Below are positions 35,863-44,500 of a stretch of DNA of 60,000 bases, piece by piece (the stretch's first letter is position 1; each line of letters opens with the position of its first letter). The stretch lies in contig NC_049990.1 in the NCBI RefSeq assembly GCF_000003815.2, forward strand, positions 20,077,002 to 20,137,001, written 5' to 3'. The notes under the pieces were generated by a model. That model did not search any database. It had not been told where the DNA came from and worked only from the letters and a program-made list of their open reading frames with translations. The stretch comes from Branchiostoma floridae (taxonomy: Eukaryota; Chordata; Leptocardii; Amphioxiformes; Branchiostomatidae). A program made the translations under genes and the position numbers.

Positions 35863-35921
35863 ACAAACAAACCGGAACCGGACGTTTACACTAATGGTGT
35901 ACTTACACCGACACCATCCAC
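35863..35921 (+). repeat. 59-bp copy of NHL-2 stalk-exon sequence in its own 3' flank
   Basis: Matches 34481-34539 with one difference (C at 34510, T at 35892). The flanking text on both sides matches the NHL-1 and NHL-3 3' flanks, where this fragment is absent. It is a short templated insertion. Confidence 0.9.
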
Positions 35922-37221
35922 CATCGTCCTGTGGCATTTCTACTTTGGTATCTCGTCTTTTGGACGAGCATGTTTGGTCCTTTTGTTTTGGGCCTATGGA
36001 CAAAATAAGTCAAGATTGTAAATTTTCGTGATTTTTGACCTGTAGGTTACTTTAATGAAGACCAACGTAAGAACTTGATTTTACTGTTTGTTGAGGAAAA
36101 TTATATTTAGATTGTGCTTAATGGCAGGAACTTCATACTCAGTGGGGGCAATTTTCTTGTCATCACATATGGTTCGAGAACTTGATTGAGCAAAATATAG
36201 AACAGTGTCCTAATTTGCTTAAATTACTACAGGAATGCCACAACTCCCTAGTCGCAAATGATGCGAACTTCATACCCGTAACATATGATGGTTAGTTGTT
36301 AAAGGTGCTCTATCAGTCCCCTATAATCATTTTCTATTCGGCCAGGCCGAAGTCTGGTAAAGACTACATGATTTTGACGAAGCACTTTGAAAGTTGCGCT
36401 GGAAAGTACAACAATGTACATGATTTTATTGTTACCTTCGCCAAGAAGGCTAAGATGTTTCTGAGTAACATTCGTGGGTTTGTTGGGAACACACGTTCAT
36501 GCAGGCGTTTGCTGCTCGGGTAGGTACTCTTTAGTAATATATGAATAAGAGTTAAAGTGTTGAAAAAAAGCATGATTTTTTGGCGAAGGGATGTGTTTGG
36601 GAACTCTAGTTTTTATCTGATCTAAATGTGGTGGAATTGTATCAAGTCAAACAGGAATGTCATCAAACGACGGCAGCGATAGCTTCAGCTTTTATCCTAA
36701 AAGGACAATGGTTATAGTATTTGTAGATTCTAATAGTATTTATATATACGATTTGCAACAATTCTTGTCAAAGTGTCTAGGAACGCTACAATGATATTAG
36801 ACCGGTACAATAATGCCATGTTGATTCTATTAATAGACGTTCATCAATTTTCGCACTTTTTGAAAAGAAAGTTTACATTTTCGTAAATTTATATAATTGT
36901 TTGAAGATTTCTTTATCGTAAAACACATAATAGTTCAGCCAACATATTTTAGAAATAATCTGCATTGCTCGTAGTCTCTACCGCAAAAGGGTTAGTAAGG
37001 ATGGTAAACAATAGCAGAGCTTGCCGCAAAATGCGGCTTGTACATGTATGGTCATCCCAGAGGTCTTGTCTTTGTCTGATGATGGCAAGAGTAATAAGCT
37101 TAATAAAGATACCTCGTACGGATATGCTTATCTGACCATCATTTTGCCTTTAATTGTTAAGACACAGTGGGTGATACCCAAACACTAGAGCCCTTGTGAA
37201 TGAAAAATAATCTTGACTATT

Positions 37222-37352
37222 AACCTTAACTTGAAAGTTCATCTGTGTTGGTAGAAGTCATTATTGAGCTAGTTAAACTGTAATATCCAACACAAAAATT
37301 ATACTCACCCAAATTTTTGACTGAACAGCACCAGTCTTTGTCAAGGAAGTAA
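37222..37352. mobile_element. 131-bp insertion with Penelope-like 3' end
   Basis: Flanked by imperfect 13-bp copies (37209-37221 and 37353-37365, one mismatch) and absent at the matching place in the NHL-1 arm (near 16030). It carries GAAAGTTCATCTGTGTTGGT, shared with the Penelope-like copies at 10.25 and 47.49 kb. Confidence 0.6.
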
Positions 37353-37540
37353 AATCTTTACTATTCTTCAATAGCAAAACGTAATGTGGAACATCTTGAA
37401 ATCATTTTGGTTGATAAAAAGCGCACAACGCTTCATTGAAAAACGTCTATATATTTCTTTACAACGTACGATACCTCAGCTATTATATTCATGAGTTTTC
37501 GGGATAGATACCAGAGCATATGCTACCGTAACGCTTGACT

Positions 37541-38534
37541 CCCCACCTTGGCGTTACTTTAACATTTCTAACAAGACCTGTAACAGTGTAGCAAATCCCA
37601 CATCTGTAGACGACATCCCGCGGTGGATTAAGTTTAGAATGGGCGTGTGTTTGGCGTGTGTTGAAGTGTCAGACTGTCAAATATCTATCAATTCCCTTCG
37701 GTGCAATATTAGACAATGTTACCTATTCTGTAAAGTCCTGAAATGCCCCTTGTTCTACTATGTCCAGCTTCTTGCCATACCTCAGGATATTGCTGAAAAT
37801 ACAGCTTTTACATTGAAGCGATTCATTAGTCACGTATGTACACAGTTAATAGAATTTTCATCAAACAGTGACTGCTTTTTAAAGTTAAACACACGTACCT
37901 CAGAATTTTCGATGGCTATCAGTCCATCTTGTTCACAGAGTAACCTAGTTCTCGCAAGAGTTGCGAGAACTAGGTCGAGACTTGCTTTTGCATGTATTGT
38001 CTTCTCAGAGGGTTTTGGTGAATATTTCAACCATCACAACACCAGCACTTGATTTAAATCATCAAATCTTATAATCTTTTTAATCTCTTAAAGACGACAA
38101 AAATCAATCACAATATTTCTAGTCTGGATACCAGAACCCCACCGGATCTCAATAATATATATCATGTTTATCAGGGTCTAACTCAGGGGGGCTTCCTGTA
38201 GGTTTTACTTGTTGGTCCTAGAGCCGAGGAGTTGGGCTGTATAGGCCCTCGAAACAGTCTGACATCCAGGCTACCATATTTCGAATTAGAACGATAACGT
38301 TTTCCATTTGTGTCACTTTAAACGCATATCCTTTTATTCTGACTTAAGTTATGTCTTTGACATTTTACATAGGACTAGCAAAAGTTATAAGCATGAACAT
38401 CTAGGCCTATACGTATGTCTTGTTTTAGTTTTATGTTGTCACAGTGCTAGTATACTTGTCATTATTATACAGTTGTAGTCTACATGTAGTAGCTGGCTAT
38501 ATAGTCTACATGAAGTAGCTAATGTTAGCTAGCC
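37541..38534. other. Spacer with a 33-bp hairpin, no gene recognised
   Basis: A perfect hairpin sits at 37943-37975: ACCTAGTTCTCGCAA, a GAG loop, then the exact reverse complement. The 137-codon frame at 37639-38052 has no recognisable domain and no paralogue here. Nothing else convincing is seen. Confidence 0.5.
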
Positions 38535-41500
38535 TTAGATTTCACAGATGTGGTAGTAAGAGCTTGGGCATGTACTATCATTCCAGCGGTAGTCCTTATC
38601 AGGATAGATGTGAACACAGTTTTCCCTTGTGCCACCATTTGGTTCCTTTGCACCCCAGAACCCATCGCCAACCCGCAACGTACCATCATCCCAAACCCAC
38701 AAACCATCTGTCGCCTCATCAGTCAGCCCAATCCAGGTGTGTGCTTTGGTCGTAGCTCTCACGCGATTGGCCAGGAAGTTGTGGGTCTCATTATTCTTCA
38801 CCGTTGCTAGGCGACCACCTTCTTCGTGACAAGTGGCCCGTGATTCGTTGTACGATTTACGGTCGACGGAGAAGCGGTAACACCTCCCCATGAACAGCTC
38901 ATAGCGAGTAGGACAGCTGATGGCAGAGCCTGCAGTGTCAAGAATGAATAGTTTTCCCAATAATAACGAATGAAATTTATTGCACGAAATTTGTACATGG
39001 TACAGTGTAAGGCAAAAAATGATAAAATAATCAATACACATGATGAAGCAACCAAAATCCATTGTTGCCTTTCTCTTTGAATACATTTTCAGCCATATAT
39101 ATGCATACGAATATCTTCACATTACGGTGTCATATCAACAGTGTCGAATTGTTAGGATACTCTGCCCAGAGACTAGTGGTCAAGTCCTTTGACATGCATC
39201 GATGGTGTGCCCTTGGGAAAGCTTAAGGCACTTTACACCAATTCCCTCACGAAACTTCGGTGAATGACTACGGTTAGGGACGTCCCTCGGCTAGACGTTA
39301 ACAGGGGGTTCCTTGTTTAGGCTTAGGTCACATTTCCAAAAAGCGGGGTCCGGTCGCCGCTCAGCTTTCGGGAGCGAAAAGAATGATATAAAATACATCA
39401 AAATACACAAGATGTCAAAATAAGATTCATGGGCATGATTTGTGTATATTTCTAGGCATACATTTTAATTTTTCTTTTCTTAAAACATGCCGGCCGGGCC
39501 CCGCTTTGGAAATGTGACCTTAGCCTTAATACCCCCCTCACATTAGGCGAAAATCGATCGGACGACGAGTCTGCGAGCTCTGAATTACGAGGAGGCATGA
39601 CCCTGACGGGAAGGGGGGAACTCTGCCATTTCTTCGTCGGCATCAGGGTCATGCCTCCTAGTAATTTAGAGCTCTCAGACTCATCGTCCGATCGATTTTC
39701 ACCTAATGTGAGGAGAGCCACACCTGGAACACGTTAAAGAACCCACACACCTCGAAAAAAGTAGGAGTCCTTCCCGGTGTGAGTGGATGATATAGATCGT
39801 CCTCTACATCTCAAACGGACCAACCAGGTGTGTTCGGCCGTGAGTTAGCACAACCCAGTATGCAATACATGTACAATGTAGTTATACACGTAACTTTTAT
39901 CCTCAGATAGGACGTTCAATGGAGGTCCCGTGTATGGGGAGAGCCACACCCCATGCACGTTAAAGAACCCCCACATGTGCGATGGTGCGGTGTGTGTTGG
40001 TGCAAATCCTTCTGTTGGAGTTGGTGATTCACTTCAAATCACCCGGATGGAGGCCTGGCGAACCTCTGTCTCGTGCCAGCCACATGGTGATTTACATCAT
40101 TCACCCGGACAGGAGACCTGGCGCATCCCCGTCTTGTAATTAGCCAGCGAAAGGGTATGTCACCCCGTAAGGGGCGGTATAACCCCGTCGTGTGTAAACA
40201 TGTGCGATCACGTCGACCGATGATGATGATGATGAACTTTTAGCAATTATACAATATGGAAATGGATCCATGCAGCAACACAAAGGAAAATTATGATACC
40301 TGTGTCCCTGATCATTTGCTCGAGCTGTGAAACTCGCTCTTTCAGGCTGTCTGTGATCGTCTTCTGTTCAGCCAAAAGACGTAACAGTTGATTCTGCGAA
40401 AACAATCCATATACAGTCAAACCTGTTTTAGCGGCCCCCTTTGCATAGTGGCCACTCGGTCCCTTGGATTTTTTCCCATTGACCCAAGCATTAAGAAATA
40501 GTCTATAGCGGCCACCAGTCCAACGCGGCAACGGCCACACGATTTCCGGTCCTGTAGATGCAGAAATACTGCCTATGCAACCATACGGTGGCCTTATGCC
40601 ATCCTGGCCGAGTTTGAAATCATAGTTTGTGAGGATTTGAAGTTCCCAACAGGATCATTTTGGCGGTAGCGGAAGGTACGCGCGCCTTGAGCGTTAAAGT
40701 GCAAGTCTTTGTCGGCGAATTTACCGTTCGAGACAATGTTACTTGGTGAGAAATATTAGTGGGAACTGAAATCATGTGCAACTTGCTCGTGGTCAATTGA
40801 TCAACATTTTTTCTATAGTGGCCACCTGTCCATAGTGGCCATATTTCTCCAGTCCCTTGAGTGCCCGCTATAGACATTTTGACTGTATATCATATTTGTA
40901 CATACGTATTATGGGTATTGGACAGCTTAGTTCCCAATTGCACAGGTGCCCGTCGGGGATGTAGCCCCTACCGGGCTCTGAAGCCACAAATTTGTCCCGG
41001 TGGACTGCCGGATACAGGGGGTAACCCTCGATGTTCCACACATCTATTTGCTACCGGGTCCCGGGTTCATTTTAAATCGGGGCCACGTAGAGGTCACGCC
41101 CGAAGGTTTAAAGATGATTAAGTCTATACTTCTGGATAATTATCAAATTTTAATTAGANNNNNNNNNNNNNNNNNNNNNNNNNNNNNNNNNNNNNNNNNN
41201 NNNNNNNNNNNNNNNNNNNNNNNNNNNNNNNNNNNNNNNNNNNNNNNNNNNNNNNNNNTACGAGGTGCTAAACACTTTAATTCACTACCAGCCTACATTA
41301 AGCAAATTCCAAGCGTGAATTCATTTAAGTCAGCTTTGAAAGACCTAACATAGTCTCAGTAGTGAGTAGTGACCTCTAACCTCCTACACTGTTGACCTTG
41401 GTTCGGATTATGATTTTGATTTATCTGTCTTTCATGTTTCAGTTGTACTTATATGTTCCGACGTGTATGTCTACTTTTCTCTCTGTAAGTTGTTTCTTTA

Positions 41501-41788
41501 TTTCCATGTATGTACATGTGAAACTGGGCCCTCTCGAAAATCAGTGTATTAGCACTGAATAGGCTACCCAGGTGTTTCAAAATAAACAAACAAACAAACA
41601 AATAAGTATTGAACTTGATCACAAGGAAATTAAGATGGCTCACGTACCCCGTCGAAGTAACAAGCCTGGCCCCCAACGTTCACCACTGGGTTACAGACAC
41701 ATCTCTCTTCCTGGCTCCGGCAATTGAGTACTGGTTGGCCGGTGCACTCCATGAGAAGAAGAACCAGACCCAAATAATTCAGATACAT
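38535..41788 (-). CDS. CTLD-D: secreted C-type lectin, three exons, intact
   Basis: Minus-strand exons 41648-41788, 40300-40393 and 38535-38929 sum to 630 nt, 209 residues. The first 18 residues (MYLNYLGLVLLLMECTGQ) resemble a signal peptide. The Cys segment CRSQEERCVCNP follows, then a neck of 31 residues (one fewer than its sisters) and a lectin domain with CPTRYELFMGRC, WIGL, EPN and WND. Predicted sugar binding is calcium-dependent, mannose-type. Exon A is not found; since exon A is 81 nt and phase 0 at both ends, its absence keeps the frame. Intron 1 carries a CAGTCAAA MITE, a LINE fragment and a 100-N gap. The lectin exon is the most diverged of the set, and its reading frame stays open upstream of the chosen acceptor. 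Confidence 0.8.
39319..39527. mobile_element. MITE with CTTAGGTCACATTTCC termini
   Basis: Ends AGGCTTAGGTCACATTTCC and its near reverse complement at about 39508-39527 enclose a GC-rich and an AT-rich half. It lies immediately beside the next foldback element, upstream (plus-strand sense) of the CTLD-D neck exon. Confidence 0.65.
39536..39713. mobile_element. Foldback MITE with CCTCACATTAGGCGAAAATC termini
   Basis: The two arms of about 75-80 bp are near-perfect reverse complements around a short centre near 39600-39625. A fragment of the same family lies at 6430-6500. Confidence 0.8.
39714..40230. repeat. Dispersed repeat region with CACGTTAAAGAACCC core
   Basis: ACACGTTAAAGAACCC occurs near 39730 and GCACGTTAAAGAACCC near 39956, each following a CACACC phrase. 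A (GAT)n-like run ends the region at about 40220-40236. It resembles SINE-like sequence common in marine invertebrates, but no ends could be set. Confidence 0.4.
40414..40885. mobile_element. MITE with CAGTCAAA termini inserted beside the CTLD-D neck acceptor
   Basis: The left end CAGTCAAACCTGTTTTAGCG and the right end (reverse complement CAGTCAAAATGTCTATAGCG) are inverted repeats flanked by TA (40412-40413, 40886-40887). Only 18 nt separate the TA from the AG of exon B (40394-40395). Confidence 0.8.
40990..41604 (+). mobile_element. LINE 3'-end fragment with (AAAC)n tail, broken by a 100-N gap
   Basis: After the gap (41159-41258) the frame encodes RGAKHFNSLPAYIKQI and SFKSALKDL, the usual C-terminus of CR1/L2/Jockey-like polymerases. 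A 3' untranslated part ends in AAACAAACAAAC at about 41582-41601. The left limit is uncertain. It sits 44 nt from the donor of CTLD-D exon 1. Confidence 0.6.
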
Positions 41789-42185
41789 TGTTGAAATTCT
41801 ACAATATTAATGCGGTCTCGTACAACAGCCTTGACATGGAAGGAAGTTAGTAGGACATATAGTTTTAGTTCTGTGTAGATCTGAAGGTTTGCGTATAACC
41901 CCATAACCTGCCTGTTGTTTAGGTTTCTGCTTCAGCCAATGGGCAGCCATGTTCACTTAGATTTGCATACATTTTTAAGTTGCGTCAGCGTCAGGTAACC
42001 AGTCAAGCGTTATTGTTTGGTGGGGTATTTGGATCCCCTCGCTTCCCAATTGTCAACATCAAGGTTGTTTTGTGTTTTACTTAGCAAGACAAAACTGTGC
42101 TTACCCGTGTTATAGACCTCCGGATCCCCAAATGTGGACTTTCGAATTTAGTAATTTTGAACAATTTACAATTGCAGATCCGTGG
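41789..42185 (-). promoter_or_regulatory. Conserved upstream block of CTLD-D
   Basis: Octamer ATTTGCAT at 41961-41968 and CCAAT at 41936-41940, with GGATCCCCTCGCTTCCCAAT upstream near 42030. It is as well kept as in the three genes 27-40 kb away. Confidence 0.5.
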
Positions 42186-42242
42186 GTTGAACCCACACAC
42201 CAAGTATGAAACGAATCCACCCAGCCGGTCTGAGTTATCTTG

Positions 42243-42244
<2 letters not shown>

Positions 42245-42288
<44 letters not shown>

Positions 42289-42328
42289 ACACACACACAC
42301 CACACACACACACCACACACACACACAC
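42245..42328. repeat. (CA)n microsatellite with periodic CCA interruptions
   Basis: A CA tract broken at near-regular intervals by CACCACAC, inside a copy of the dispersed CA-bearing repeat. Confidence 0.9.
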
Positions 42329-42790
42329 GGAGACAGCATACCTCCATTAAATATTCTGATTATGCAAATGACCATTACATCTGCATAATTTATGCTTGGT
42401 TATGTATACATCAAGAGGTTCTTGAGTTATGCTTATGCTGACAGCAAATATCCGGATGTCCGGACACACAAACAGACCGAAAACTATACATTCATTTTTC
42501 ATGGAGGTAACAAGCCGACGCATGCGTGTAACGGGGTTGCCCCAGGATGAATTGTGCCCTAAAATGGTACGGATTTTGGCGTTGTTTTGTGGAAAGTTAA
42601 GGGCTCATAAACAACGTGAATCACTCGTTCTCATTAAAATGTCGAAAATGGCCTTTTTTTGGTCGAAAAATAAACCGGCTTTATTTTCAGTGAAAACTAC
42701 CTGGTTGTTTAGGAAAATTCCTCTTTTAACCATAGCCAAAAAATGGCAACTTTTTATTTTCGGTCCCATTGGTAATGCATTACAGGGCAG

Positions 42791-43165
42791 GTAACAAACG
42801 TTACTGGTAACGTTTGTTACAACAGTAGACTTTATCCTGTTTTCTTCGAAAGGACTTACCTTATTGATTACATCATTTAGGTATAAGTGGATGTCCTTAG
42901 GGGCATTTGAAAAGTGGGCAGCTTTTTTACACCAGGTCAAATAGACATCTTAGACAGCATTAAACAATGGTAACGTTTGTTACAGTCATTTCTGTACAAC
43001 ATGTTTTTAAGCAAGGTGGGATACAAATGGCGGTCAACAACCCTTTCTTGTTTCTTTAGAAAACCAGAAAAGCTGTACAGCGTCACAAAAACGGTCATTT
43101 CTTGCCTTATACGTGGATAATATAACCGTGGCAACCATCGTACTCGTGGTGGTAACGTTTGTTAC
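42791..43165. repeat. Four copies of a 14-mer GTAACGTTTGTTAC
   Basis: An inverted pair lies at 42791-42820 (GTAACAAACGTTAC, TG, GTAACGTTTGTTAC), with direct copies at 42970-42983 and 43152-43165. The surrounding 42500-43550 shows no gene. It could be part of an unrecognised mobile element. Confidence 0.7.
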
Positions 43166-43559
43166 AGAATCTGGCGACAGGCATAAACTACCTCACACAG
43201 CCTCCAAGATCAGTGACAGGAGCGATCTGACGTGACCGGGCAGTGGGCCTGGGTAGCTGGTTTCACCTACTGAACAATCATTCTGGGAACTGAATTGATA
43301 CATTTTTGGCTACTACTTGAATTCTTCGTTTCTTCTCAGGCGACAGCCATTTTTTAGGGTGTGAAATCCCACCTGTGGCTATAATAATCTTCTAGGCAAT
43401 CAACCAATACGAATGTTGTCGGCATCTTTTGTAAAACATTACAGGGGTTGTGGAAAAGTGAAGGAACCAGTGATGTTGGCTATAATTTGCTCCATATCAA
43501 GGTGTAAAGTCAGGCGACAGCATTTCGACATTTAAATGAGAACAGCCTGATTATGGAAA

Positions 43560-43840
43560 TACCTTACACCGATCAAAATGTTGAGTGTCAAGACCATAAC
43601 ACATCCAGGTCAAAAGATTTTAAATAGCATAATTTCTGCTGCAGTACCAACGTCACATACCAGGGGGTCCAAAAATGACCTTAACCTTCGCCTTCCTAAC
43701 ACCTACCCACAAACGAAATATCATTTTAATCCATCCGTATGTTTTTGAGTCACATATGCTGGCTACAAAAATCCGGAACCACAACAGATAGACACACAGA
43801 AAACTATATCTCCATTTTTTAAGGAAATAACAAGCCCCAC
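43560..43840. repeat. Partial copy of the dispersed CA-bearing repeat
   Basis: Shares GACCATAACACATCCAGGTC, CTGCTGCAGTACCAA and CATCCGTATGTTTTTGAGT with the NHL intron 1 elements, but has lost the CA tract. Confidence 0.6.
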
Positions 43841-44017
43841 GGAACTACCTCTACCCTATATGTAATGATTAAATAAGATGCTGCAAAGGAAATCACAGGT
43901 ATTGTTATTCCTGGTCTGGAATCATTTATACTTTCTACTACAACTGTTGGAAACGGTTGATTACTGGCATTAAAGACGGGGCAAGCTGTACAAAATCTAA
44001 CGTTGATTCTCAACACA

Positions 44018-44251
44018 AAAGGTGCATTCTCGCTGCACTTGCGTCACTGCGGGGTTCGTTCACTGCGTCACTGTATTGGTATTTTTGATATTTTTGTAAT
44101 TCAGATATTGCGTAGTACGTAAAAGTATGGCTTAGAAGACGACAAAATGCACAAAAAGTAAGAAAATTCGTCTTTATCTCTGAAATTCGAGTATTTTTCG
44201 AACCCCACAGTGAAGCATGCGTGACGCAAGGGCAGTGAGAGTGCACCTTAA
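44018..44251. mobile_element. MITE of the AAGGTGCACTC family upstream of the LRR gene
   Basis: Ends AAGGTGCATTCTCGCTGCAC and the reverse complement of GCAGTGAGAGTGCACCTT match the element at 13015-13269. It ends about 250 nt before the LRR start codon, near an (AT)n stretch (44331-44357) that could serve as a TATA region. Confidence 0.7.
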
Positions 44252-44500
44252 CAGCGAGAAGGCTTTTCACGGTTCGAATATCCATACAGATCAGACGGTG
44301 GGTTCAAAGTTCGAACTATATCAATATTGATTTATATATATATATGTATATTATATAGTAACTAGAACAGGTCATCAGACGTATTTATCACATCAATGTA
44401 TCCTTGGGGAAGGAGTAAACAAGGACAGGGAATTTGATTTTCATGCATTTCATCATGAGGTCCAGACCCAAGACGAATTCCGCCTAAGCACAGCACCAAG

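Larger units (their letters stand above)
25780..37540. repeat. Right arm of the large inverted duplication (NHL-2 side)
   Basis: Reverse-complement counterpart of 15830-24980. It is longer mainly because of the 3.6 kb LINE insertion at 28911-32502 and a 131-bp insertion at 37222-37352. Confidence 0.8.

Noticed and set aside
37639-38052. 137-codon frame starting MGVCLACVEVSD.
   Set aside because: No domain, no paralogue, no splice support; it spans a hairpin and repeat-like text.
38930-39086. Open frame upstream of the CTLD-D lectin exon with a hydrophobic stretch (FGCFIMCIDYFIIFCLTLYHV region), which could read as a membrane anchor.
   Set aside because: The acceptor at 38930-38931 gives the same phase 1 as the sister genes and joins the neck exon to 209 whole codons; the hydrophobic text is not conserved in the other lectin genes. 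An alternative first exon cannot be excluded without transcripts.
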